This document shows, one piece after another, positions 14,674 to 23,531 of a stretch of DNA of 28,566 nucleotides. This DNA comes from Penium margaritaceum. Taxonomy: Eukaryota; Streptophyta; Zygnematophyceae; Desmidiales; Peniaceae. The stretch spans positions 9,096-37,661 of the forward strand of contig SZWC01001536.1 in NCBI GenBank assembly GCA_023375785.1, given 5' to 3'. Under the pieces are notes generated by a model. The model saw nothing but the letters and a program-made list of their open reading frames with translations. It was not told the origin of the DNA and did no database searches. Position numbers and translations under genes: made by a program. Position 1 is the first letter of the stretch. Each line of letters opens with the position of its first letter.

Positions 14674-15100
14674 TTGCGACGCCCGTCGTACAGATTCTGT
14701 GTTTATCACAAACTCGGCTTACCGTCATCGAGTCTGTTCACTCGGAAGAGTGGAGGCAACATGACGATGCAGTTCAAAGGACACCTAGCTGGTGCTCCCG
14801 TGAACGTACTTGCTGACACTGGAAGGGACGACTCTTTTGTTAACCTTGGCTTTACCCGTCACGTTGGCCTGAAGTACGAGCCATCGAATGGCGCAGTTTT
14901 TGTCGGTGACAACCGTATGGTACCCGTAATCGGTACTTGTAAAGCAAAAATTTGTATTCAAGGGTACACACAGAGTGTCACGTTGAAGGTACTCAACATT
15001 CTTGACCCGTTTGACGTGGTGCTAGGTGATCCTTGGCTCCGTGACAACAAGGCTCTAATGTGCTTTGAATCAAAGTGTTTGATCCTCCAAAAAGGACAAT
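14674..15100 (+). pseudogene. Retropepsin-type aspartic protease domain of pol
   Basis: The active-site triad DTG is in [13 protein letters not shown], with the Asp codon at 14815. A second hydrophobic strand and the typical closing element [11 protein letters not shown] follow. The stretch is open and uninterrupted. In the family this enzyme cleaves the Gag-Pol precursor. Confidence 0.85.
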
Positions 15101-15269
15101 GCCACTTTACGTTGATTCCAAGTACGGAATTATCACCGACCCGACTCAAAGTCCATCCCAGCTTGTCTACAATGCAGGTCAAGAGACGTATTCGACAAGG
15201 TTGTCGATACTTCTTGGCTCAGCTGCAGAAAGTGGAGGACAATGTCACGGAAGACATGCCACAAGAGAT

Positions 15270-15965
15270 CAGATCTCTATTGGCGGAGTTCTCGGATGTA
15301 TTCCAAGACCCACCGGCTAGGCTTCCACCAGAAAGACACATGGGCAACATGATTCCGCTGCAACCGGAGGCGACTCCTCCATTCAGACCCATGTATCGCC
15401 TTAGTCCAGCAGAAAGGCGAGAGGCTGAATGCCAAATCAAAGAGTACCTTGCAAAAGGATGGATCAAGCCAAGTAGCTTGCCGTACGGTACGTCGATCCC
15501 TTTTGTGAACAAAAAGGACGGTGGTTTACGCATATGCGTGGATTACCGGGCGTTGAACAAGCTGACTGTGAAAAATCGATTCCCCTTACCGCGGATTGAG
15601 GACCTTTTTGACCAACTCCAAGGCGCAAAAGTATTTTCGTCCTTTGATTTGTCTCAAGGGTACCATCAAATCCGCATCATGGAAGATGATGTGCCCAAAA
15701 CTGCGTTTTGAATGCACATGGGACACTATCAGTTCTGAGTGTTATGCTTTGGGCTTACAAATGCCCCAGCAACCTTCCAAGGAGAAATAAACCGAACGTT
15801 CACCAAGAAACTCGGACAGTTTGTCTTGGTTTACCTGGATGACATCCTGGTTTTCTCCAAATCAATGGAAGAGCACATAGAACATTTGCGCAAAGTTCTC
15901 GCAAGCCTTCGGGAACAGAAGTTCTATGCGAAACCTGAGCAAGTGCAAGTTTGCACAAGATGAGC
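15270..15965 (+). pseudogene. Reverse transcriptase domain of pol
   Basis: The order is [65 protein letters not shown] (catalytic Asp codon at 15646), KTAF, GLTNAPATFQ and the YLDD box (15832-15843). The TGA codons at 15709 and 15736 stand where arginine is usual around KTAF-x-...-YQF-x. An extra C near 15934 displaces the frame before LSKCKFAQDELEYLGHIV. Confidence 0.93.
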
Positions 15966-16199
15966 TCGAATACCTTGGACATATCGTCGGCAAGGACGGC
16001 ATCCGTGTCGACCCACGAAAGGTCCAAGCCGTTGTGGACTGGCCACGCCCCGACAATGTTGGGCAGATTCGGTCTTTCCTCGGCCTTGCAAACTACTTTC
16101 GACGGTTTATGCAAGGGTATTCGACCCTGATAGCACCGCTAACCAGGCTCACGCAAAAAGACGTGCGTTGGGAATGGACATCTGATTGCGAGAACGCAT

Positions 16200-16516
16200 T
16201 CCTTAAAGTAAAATGGCTTCTATCCACGGCACCCATCCTAGCTCTTCCAGATCCATCGCAACCGTGGGAGGTTCGATGTGATGCGTCGGTAGTAGGACTC
16301 GGAGCCGTCCTCATGCAGAACGGTCACCAAGTTGCGTATGAGAGCCGGAAGCTCATCCCCGCGGAAACGCGGTACACGACAGGGGATCAAGAGCTGCTTG
16401 CGGTAGTACACGCTTTCAAGATGTGGCGTGGCTACCTCGAGGGTGCTGAAGGGGGTTTGACGGTCGTGACCGACCATAATCCATTGGTGTTTTTCCAAAC
16501 ACAACAGAACCTGTGA
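16200..16516 (+). pseudogene. RNase H domain of pol
   Basis: Three acidic catalytic positions are visible: RCDASVVGLGAVL (Asp codon 16280), DQELLAVV (Glu codon 16391) and VVTDHNPL (Asp codon 16472). The block upstream, DWPRPDNVGQIRSFLGLANY, is the usual RT connection. TGA 16514 interrupts the segment before RRQARWSEYLSRF, after which sense continues. Confidence 0.9.
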
Positions 16517-16829
16517 AGACGACAGGCGCGTTGGAGCGAATACCTGAGTCGATTCTCGTTCACATGGGAATATTGGCCAGGACGCATCAATGTGGCCAGT
16601 CCACTAAGCCGACAGCCTGTGGAAATCAAAGCAAGCATGGAGGTCAGTGGGTGTTTTATGGCCATTGCAATAGCAACCGTGCAACCACCAGATCCCCCTG
16701 CACCTCTGCGGCAACCACCACGAGAGATTATCCATTACAACGGATTTGTAAACAGGATCCGGATGGGATACTGTGTGGATTCTTGGTTTCAAGACTCTCG
16801 AAATCTGGAGAAGTACGGCTTGGTGGAGG

Positions 16830-17944
16830 TCGCAGGAATCTTCTGGCACGGAGAACAAGTTGTTGTGCCAAAATCGGGAGACCTTTGAGCAAAGGTTATC
16901 TCCCAGTTCCACGACCCGCCGGTCGCAGGTCACGTGGGACCCCGAAAGACCAGACAGGCACTCTCGGACCACTATTGGTGGCCAGGGTGGAGTGTCGATG
17001 TCCGTAAGTATTGCATGACATGCAACCCATGTCTTCGGAATAAGGCTAGTAACAAGAAGCCTGGTGGACGTCTCCAGCAGCTTCCCATTCCTGGGACTCC
17101 ATGGGAGTGCGTCAGCATGGACTTCAATACTGGTCTTCCGGACACGGCCCGTGGCCATGATGTAATACTAGTGGTTGTGGATCTTTTGTCAAAAATGACA
17201 CACTTCATTCCTACAACCACTGACGTGAACGCAGAGGAGACCGCTTGTCTCTTCCTTGAGGGTTTCGTAAAGTACCACGGCTTGCCGTTGCGCATTATTT
17301 CCGATCGAGATCGAAAATTTGCTAGTAAGTTGTGGCAAAAGATGCACGAGTACTTCGGCAGTGAGTCGCAAATGTCAACAGCATTTCACCCTCAAACTGA
17401 CGGACAAACAGAGCGCATGAATCGCACTCTGGAGCAGATGCTCCGCATGTACGTGGACCCTGCCATGCATGATTGGGACGAATTCCTAGCACTGGCAGAG
17501 TTTGCGGTGAACAACTCGGTGAACGAGTCCACACAGTTCACACCGTTCGTGTTGAACAGTGGTCAGCATCCAGTGGTACCCTCTTCATTGGTGAAGAGTG
17601 GGAATACAGGTGGGCAGGTCCGTTTTGCTCAAGCCTTTGCCGAGCGCATTGACTTCTTGTTACAGGAGGTGAAGGGTCACCTTCAAGCAGCTCGGTAGCG
17701 ACAAAAGGCATATGCCGACAAAGGTTGCTGGGAGGTGTCGTTTGACATCGGTGACAAAGTGCTGCTTAGCACTAAAAACCTTTGGTTGAAGTCGCCAGGG
17801 GCAAGAAAACTTCTACCGAAGTGGATTGGGCCGTTTCCCATTGTGGCACGGATCGGGCCAGTGGCATACCGATTGCTACTTCCACCGAGTATGCAGATAC
17901 ATGACGTGTTTCATGTGAGCCTGCTGGCTTCGTACACGGCATAA
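16830..17944 (+). pseudogene. Integrase domain of pol (zinc-binding, DDE core, GPY/F)
   Basis: The HHCC zinc-binding module reads FHDPPVAGH ... YWWPG ... CMTCNPC. The DDE core has Asp in SMDFNTGLP (codon 17120), Asp in ISDRDRKF (17303) and Glu in GQTERMNRTLEQ (17411). The C-terminal GPY/F module is KWIGPFPIVARIGPVAYRL, then MQIHDVFHVSLL. TGA 16886 lies just before the zinc module and TAG 17696 between core and C-terminus. The family enzyme inserts element cDNA into the host genome. Confidence 0.93.
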
Positions 17945-17989
17945 GGAACCGTTCAGCCACCGCCAGCAGTCCTGGCTGCCGACGGCCAA

Positions 17990-18133
17990 TACGAGGTCCT
18001 TCGCCTACTCTAGCACCGAGAGCGTACTCTTCGGTCGCGTGTTGTCAGGGAGTACCTCGTTCATTGGGCCAATTGTGGACCTGAACATAATTCATGGGAG
18101 CCTGAATCTCGGTTGCCCACAGGGGTGGTCAAC
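17990..18133 (+). pseudogene. C-terminal chromodomain of pol
   Basis: After integrase the frame reads YEVLRLL, a TAG, then HRERTLRSRVVREYLVHWAN and GPEHNSWEPESRL. This is the chromodomain pattern of three beta strands ending in a W-E-P helix start. Chromodomains can steer chromovirus integration to marked chromatin. The stop at 18011 falls where glutamine is likely. Confidence 0.8.
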
Positions 18134-18434
18134 GAGTACTGGAGCGAGCTTGCAGCTCGCACAGAATCAACGCGTGGCAGGAGGTACCACCTGAACGCGG
18201 GAAAAGTGAACATTCCCACAGGGCAGCATTCATGGACAGCGACCATAGGAGGTTGGGGACGCCCAACATGGTTGTCGCGCGGACGCTCCAGCCTAAAGGG
18301 GGTAGGCCGCTAGCCGTGCTGACCTACAAGCTGCAACTTAGGTTTATGTACCATGCACGTGTTCATGTTTAGCTGGTGATTGAAATTATTAATTTTCTTT
18401 CACAATGTTGATGACTAACTGACTGACAATCCTA

Positions 18435-18479
18435 CTTGTTGTTCATGAACCGGGACGGTTCATAACAAGTGGGGAGGAA
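18435..18479 (+). promoter_or_regulatory. Polypurine tract with adjacent hairpin
   Basis: GGGGAGGAA (18471-18479) directly abuts the 3' LTR and would prime plus-strand synthesis. Immediately upstream, CTTGTT...ATGAACC (from 18435) pairs with GGTTCAT-AACAAG (to 18469) around GGGAC, leaving a 4-nt bulge. Confidence 0.8.
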
Positions 18480-19179
18480 TGTAGCGGGAGGGCCGGTTTG
18501 GCCCTCCCACCTCACTGAAGCGAGGGGTGTTTGCGCACCACCCCTCGCGTCAGCGAGCGCTGGCCGGCGGCCAGCACTTCGCTGGCCGCCGGCCAGCTCG
18601 CTGCCGGCCGGCTGGACGGCCGGCGGCCGGCCAAGTGACCGGTCGGCCACCGGCCGGCCAGCCACCAGCCGCCAATCGCGGCCTCAGCCCGATCGGCGGC
18701 TGAGAGGCCACGAGGGCCTCGAGGGCGAGGCCTCGTGGCCTCGTGCCCTCGCCTCTCCTCGCCCTCCTTGCAAACGAGCAAGAGAGGACGAGGGATAGGG
18801 GGAGTGAGGGTGAGGTCAAAACAACTGGCGCGAAATCGCCAGCGTGCCTCGCACGCAACGATTTTGTGCCAGAACGACAAAAACGTGAATCGATGTTTGT
18901 TTACGACAAACTTCAACATAAAACAAACGAAATAACTCATGCGAACACACGAGTTCGAGGTAAAAACCCCCAGTTTGGGTCGCAAAACCTGGGGTTTGGT
19001 TAAAAACGGAAATGAGCCTCCGGAGACTCGAAGTATTTGAGTCTCCCTGCTCTGGGTCGTTGATGACGATTGCTCCTCAGTCTTGCAAAGGGGGTAAACC
19101 CCTGACGCGGACTAAGAATGCAATTCTGTGAACTCCGACGACGACTTCAGAGCAGGAGCTGGAGACTCAGCCCGTTACA
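18480..19179 (+). repeat. 3' long terminal repeat (700 bp)
   Basis: It is collinear with the 5' LTR with no indel seen by eye, starting TGTAGCGGGAGGGCC and ending CCCGTTACA. About 49 substitutions separate the two, many at CG sites that became TG or CA. GC-rich hairpins at the start are kept. Confidence 0.95.
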
Positions 19180-19184
19180 TTGGG
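19180..19184. repeat. Target-site duplication, right copy (TTGGG)
   Basis: It matches 10606-10610. Joining the flanks here restores a module A border (GGGGTTTGGGTTAT...), as seen uninterrupted near 21045. Confidence 0.9.
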
Positions 19185-20114
19185 TTATAATTTTTTTCCT
19201 TGAACGGGCATCTGTTGGGTCCCGCGGTAGCGGGGCCCGGAAGATTCCCATTCTTCTATCACGGCGTGCGCCACATCTCGGAACCCCCCCCAAACCCTCA
19301 ACAAACCCCCTAGTTAAAGTGGGGGGCTTGGCAGGGTCATCGCGAGCTCGCAGGAAGGTTTCGTCGCGAGACCCCTCCTGCAAACTTGCGATGACGGGCA
19401 AAGTTTGACTTCAACCTCCAAGTCAAAATCCATGTCAAATATGTCATGGACGAAGTTGTTATATGCCCATCGTTGCTGTCGATTTATACGCGCTGTCCAT
19501 AGTCGAAATCGACATGACAACGAGGCCCATGTTTTGTGTTTTTCGAGCAAAAATGGGCACGGCTGTAATATATTTCATGTATTTAACATATTCAACATGG
19601 ATTTCGACTTCGAGGCCGAAATCAAACTTTGCCCGTCGTCGTGAGCTTGCGGGAGGGGTTTCACGGCGAAACCTCCCTGCGAGCTCGCGATGACCCTGCC
19701 AAACCCCCCATTTAAACAAGGGGCTTTGTCGTAGGTTTGGGGTGGTTTGCAGGATGCGGCGCACGCTGGGCATCTGCCGAGATGCCATGGCAAGAAAAAA
19801 AAATAATACCCAAACCTCCGAGTGTAACTAGAGGGTTTGTCTGTTATTGGGGGCGGTTTGCAAGATGCGGCGCATGTGTGATAGGAGAAAGGGAATCTGC
19901 CGGGCCCCGCTACCGCGCGGCCCGGCAGATGCCCGGGCAAGTAAAGAAATAAAACCCAGACCTCCCAGTGTCACTAGGGGGTTTGTCGGATGTTAGGGGG
20001 GGGTTTGCGATATGCGTGTTACCCTGTCGCGAGTTTTTCGAGTTCGCAGTTGCGAACTCCAAAACTCACAACATAGTAACTTCTGACATTGGCTCGGCCG
20101 CTGTCAGAAGTCAT

Positions 20115-20162
20115 CGACTTCGCTCTCGAGGTCGGCAGTCGCCGACCTCGAGAGCGAAGTCG
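20115..20162. repeat. Perfect 22-bp palindrome with 4-nt loop (module B)
   Basis: The arm CGACTTCGCTCTCGAGG+TCGGC (20115-20136) is the exact reverse complement of 20141-20162, around the loop AGTC. A shorter relative (TCTCGAAGTC/GACTTCGAGA) lies near 21705-21735. Confidence 0.95.
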
Positions 20163-20479
20163 AATTCCGTTTTTGGAAGGACATTCGAAAACATGGGCAC
20201 CGCTGTCATGTTGTTTTTGGACAATAGGCAGCGCGTATAAATGGATCGAAACCACGGGCAGCGGATTATTTTGGACCATATGCATATGTCAAATACATGA
20301 AATATATGACAGTCGTTTCCGTTTTTTGCTCGAAAAACGAAAACATGGGCATCGCTGTCATTCCGTTTTTTAATATGGACATCGCTGACCTATTGTGCGA
20401 AACAATGGGTATTTTACAATGTCGTTCCCATGGTTTTTAGTGCGAGCGAAAACGGGCACGGCTGACATGTATCTCATGT

Positions 20480-20745
20480 GTTTAACATATTTGACATGGC
20501 TTTGGACTTCGAGGACGAAGTCGAACTCCGCTGGTCATAGCGAGCTCGGGGGAGGGGTTTTGCGACGAAACCTTGGCAAGCTCGTGATGACCCTGCCAAA
20601 CCCCCCTTTTTAACTAGGGGGTTTGTCGAGGGTTTGGGGGGGTTTGTAGGATGCGGCTTACGCTGTGATAGAAGAAAGGGGATCTGTCGGGCCTCGCGGC
20701 AGCGGGGCCCGACTGGTGCCCAGGCAAGTAAACAAAGAAAAAAAC
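20480..20745 (-). repeat. Extra inverted D and A modules between the two fold-backs
   Basis: Reverse-oriented module D (20510-20600, with GAGCTCG and GATGACCCTGCC) is followed by reverse-oriented module A (20600-20745, with CTGTGATAGAAGAAAGGGGA and GTCGGGCCTCGCGGC). It joins the right arm of fold-back 1 to fold-back 2 and has no mirror partner in the window. Confidence 0.7.
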
Positions 20746-20749
20746 ACAA

Positions 20750-21930
20750 ATCCTCCGGTGCCCATCGTTTCGCCAAATTGAGCAGCGGTGTCCATAGTTG
20801 AAATCGACATGATAACGATGCCCATGTTTTTTAATGTGGGACCAAAAACTGGGTTTAACTTCTCTCTAAAAGTCGGATGTCACTGACTTCGAGAGCAAAG
20901 CCAACGACTTCTGACACTGGCCTCACCGATGTCAGAAGTCGCCATGTTGTGAGTTTTGGAGTTCGCAAGTGCGAACTCCAAACCTTGCACGTTCGCAAGT
21001 GGGAATGCACGAACTTTGAGCAAACTTCCTAGTTGAACTATGGGGTTTAGGTTATGTTTTTTTACTTGCCTGGGAACCTGTCGGGCCCCGCGGTAGCGGG
21101 GCCCAGCAGATCCCCTCTCTTCTATCATTGAGTTTGCCGCATGTCGCAACCCCCCTCCAATATGCGACAAACCCCTTGGTTACACGGGGGGGGGGGGGGG
21201 GTTGGGTTTTTTTTTTTATTTGCCCAGGAATCTGCCGGGCCCTGCGGTAGCGGGGCCCGGAAGACTCCCTTTCTTCTATCACAGCGTATGCCGCATCTCG
21301 TAAACCCCCCCCCCCCCCCCCCAATATCAGACAAACCCCCTAGTTGAACCGGGGTTTTGGGTATTGTTCTTTTACTTGTCCGGGCATCTGCCGGGTCCCG
21401 CGGTAGCAGGGCCCGGCAGATTCCCTTTCCTCTATCACAGCGTGCGCCGCATCTCGCAAACCCCCTCACAACCTCCACAAACCCCCTTAGTTAAAATGGA
21501 GGGTTTGACAGCGCTGCTTTATCTGGCGAAACGATGGACATATTAGAATTCCGTCCAAAAATAAAACCCAAACCTCCTAGTGTAACTAGGGGGTTTGTCG
21601 GATATTGGAGGGGGGGGGGCGACATGTTGCACACGCGATGATTAAAGAAAGGGGACCTGCCGGGCCCCACGGAAGCGGGGCCCGGCAGGTCCTGTTTCTT
21701 TGCTCTCGAAGTCGGCGAAGTCTGACTTCGAGAGGGAAGTGGCACTTGTACACAGTCATCTTACTTCGTTTTCGCTCGTAAAATGAAAAACATGGGCACC
21801 TCTGTTACTTTGTTTTCCACTATGAACAATGCTAGCTTGTCGTTTTTTACTATGGACACCGCCGTCTTTCCATTTTCGACCATGAATACCGCTGATCTAT
21901 CGACCCAAGCGATAGGAACTGTTGTGTTTA
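20750..21930. repeat. Fold-back repeat 2 (C-B-A-A-A | A-B-C)
   Basis: Forward modules C (20750-20845), B (20845-21050) and three A copies (21050-21180, 21180-21345, 21345-21490) are followed by inverted A (21560-21690), a B remnant (21695-21745) and C (21770-21930). The axis lies near 21500. Module A copies contain near-perfect hairpins, for instance CCTGCCGGGCCCC with GGGGCCCGGCAGG (21656-21689, 8-nt loop). Long G and C runs occur at about 21187-21202 and 21305-21322. Confidence 0.78.
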
Positions 21931-21974
21931 TGCCAAAGAACAATTGCATGGGGAAATTGCTCCCACGCAAAAAT

Positions 21975-22112
21975 CGCGAGGGAATAATACCCCTTTGTTC
22001 TTTTTGACACACAACCCCCCCAGTTTGATTTAGTTTTTTGTATGAAACTCAAAATCAAACTAGGGGGTTTGTGTTTTAATAAAAAAAGAAACAAAGGGGT
22101 CATCGCTCCCTT
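21975..22112. repeat. MITE-like imperfect inverted repeat at the right border of the cluster
   Basis: The words CCCCTTTGTTCTTTTT, CACAAC(C)n and AGTTTGATTT at 21990-22031 are mirrored by AAATCAAACT, (G)nTTTGTG and AAAGAAACAAAGGGG at 22052-22099. Weaker pairing (GCGAGGGA / TCATCGCTCCC) extends outward. The loop is about 17 nt. It shares the C-run/G-run flavour of module A and may be an end of the cluster. Confidence 0.7.
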
Positions 22113-22163
22113 GCTATTGAGTGAAAACACTGCTCTTTCATTTTTGTCAATTTCTTTACACGC

Positions 22164-23254
22164 TATTGGTGTGTGGGCTTTGGCCTCACACCCTTATGAA
22201 GACAGTGTGGTTAGTTTGTGTTGGGCATAATGCTCCAATCGAGGTTACGCTGGTCGAGACGCGGTCACCTTGTGACTTGTACCAGTGTGGCATGGAGACA
22301 CATTGCCTCCATGTGTTATGTATGCTCCATGCATGCGATTAGGTGTGGTTGAGACATGGACCCTGGAGACATGTACGAGCGTCATGAGGAGACCTTGTTG
22401 CTTTGTACCTCTTGTGCGATGTTTGGCATATGGGTGTGTGATTTATGTCTTCCACGGTAAAGACCTAGGCACTTGGCGAGTTACACCACTGTCACAAGGA
22501 GACCTTGCATTGTGGTTGGTATTTACGACAGACAATGAGTGTAGTCCCTCACTCGTCGTTGTGGTGATGGGTGTGTCAGCCAGGGGGAGTGTTGGTGTGT
22601 ATGGCTTGCACCCGTCATGAGGGACTACCATGGTGATTACCTGTATGCCCCACACTAGTGGCATGAGAGCACGACGACATGATCCTTGATGAGGCCGCAG
22701 CTGGCGTCGGATCACCAACAAGTGGTGGCTCCATCCACCAACAGCTGCAAGAGAGCTACCACAAAATCCTGGGTGCTTGCCCGGGATGCTTTGCAGTTTT
22801 TTTGCAGACGCTAGAGTTTTCTCGCTGGACTGGCTCTTGAGCGTGATTTGCATGTTTTGCATTTTATGTCCACCAATCAATGCTGAACTTGTGTGTGTGA
22901 CCAGTCTTAGCGTCCAGCTAGAGATTTTGTATCTCTAGTTTTAGACGGTGTTGCGTTTTGATACCTGTGCGCAGAGTTACGGCCAAAACAATGGTTTTGA
23001 GCCGGTTTAATGACAGACAAACACTGTTGTGTGTGTCACCCTCTGCGCGCCGCGGCAACCATTTATACTATGTGATTGTCTGTTGTCATCTCTCTCTACA
23101 ATGACATTCAGTTTGAGCTTCCCGCCACTCTATACGTGCCCCTATCCATACCCTTGCAATTTCGTGCATGAATTGTCATTGTCATCACACATTGACCCAG
23201 CACTGACGCTTAGTTAAGTGGCATGCGGCTAGAAATGTTCTAGGAAGATTCTCC
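22164..23254 (+). repeat. Left LTR of the degenerate element (composite)
   Basis: It starts TATTGGTGTGTGGGC, a decayed TGTTGG, and ends just before GGTATCAGAG. At 22581-22590 an internal purine tract CAGGGGGAG is followed by a second TGTTGGTGTG start. The repeat therefore consists of an outer 426-bp part and an inner 665-bp part. Confidence 0.75.
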
Positions 23255-23255
23255 C

Positions 23256-23265
23256 GGTATCAGAG
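23256..23265 (+). promoter_or_regulatory. Primer-binding site remnant, initiator tRNA-Met type
   Basis: GGTATCAGAG follows the left LTR and matches the core of TGGTATCAGAGC, with the first base and the base after the core changed. Confidence 0.7.
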
Positions 23266-23531
23266 AAAATGAGCCACAGTTCGTTGTGTTGTAAAGCATA
23301 GACTCTGCAGCAAGAGAAGCAGTGAGTGGTAGCAGCAGCAGCCAACCATAGTAGCAGTAGTAGATTCTGGAGGGACCCACCAAGACTACGTTGCAGCGGA
23401 TTGTTGGAGGCAGCGGATATAGCAGCAACAGCTGCAAGGAGCAGCAGACATAGCAATTGAAGTGGCACAAAGCACCTGTAGCGCGAGCAGTTACTGGCAA
23501 CAGCCATGATGAGCAATAGCAGCAGCGCCGG

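Larger units (their letters stand above)
14245..18313 (+). pseudogene. pol: pol polyprotein (PR-RT-RNaseH-IN-chromodomain), interrupted
   Basis: After the gag-pol overlap the pol frame carries an unrecognised N-terminal extension (about 14317-14664), then protease, reverse transcriptase, RNase H, integrase and a chromodomain. In-frame stops are TAA 14662, TGA 15709, TGA 15736, TGA 16514, TGA 16886, TAG 17696, TAA 17942 and TAG 18011. One extra C near 15934 shifts the frame between the RT palm and its C-terminal part. Sense resumes immediately after every stop, so these are recent point lesions. The final TAG at 18311 may be the natural end. Catalytic residues are preserved in all the enzymes, but no intact polyprotein can be translated. 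Confidence 0.93.
10611..19179 (+). mobile_element. Ty3/gypsy LTR retrotransposon, chromovirus type, full length but decayed (8569 bp)
   Basis: Every structural part is present in order: 5' LTR (10611-11310), primer-binding site, leader, gag, pol with protease, reverse transcriptase, RNase H, integrase and chromodomain, polypurine tract and 3' LTR (18480-19179). The flanking TSD is perfect. The LTRs are each 700 bp and differ at about 49 sites by eye, roughly 7%, about 40 of them transitions. The integrase-before-end order and the C-terminal chromodomain place it among chromoviruses. Coding capacity is lost through about a dozen in-frame stops, mostly at codons one C-to-T change from CAG, CAA or CGA, plus two indels. 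It sits inside a module A copy of the fold-back cluster. Confidence 0.96.
19180..20475. repeat. Fold-back repeat 1: remainder of left arm and whole right arm
   Basis: Module A resumes at 19180-19310. Module D (19311-19430: GGCAGGGTCATCGCGAGCTCGC ... GATGACGGGCAAAGTTTGA) and module C (19440-19540) complete the left arm. Beyond an axis near 19545 the reverse complements follow in mirror order: C (19550-19610), D (19612-19715), A (19720-19800), A (19810-19990), B (19990-20170) and C (20175-20470). With the left segment at 9880-10610, the pre-insertion locus was an imperfect palindrome of about 2 kb. No protein-coding frame belongs to it. Confidence 0.8.

Noticed and set aside
12570-18013. Alternative genetic code with TAG/TAA as glutamine, as in some green algae
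   Set aside because: TGA also appears at sense positions, apparently for arginine, and the lesions fit C-to-T decay of a dead element. The PP2A exons do not test the code.
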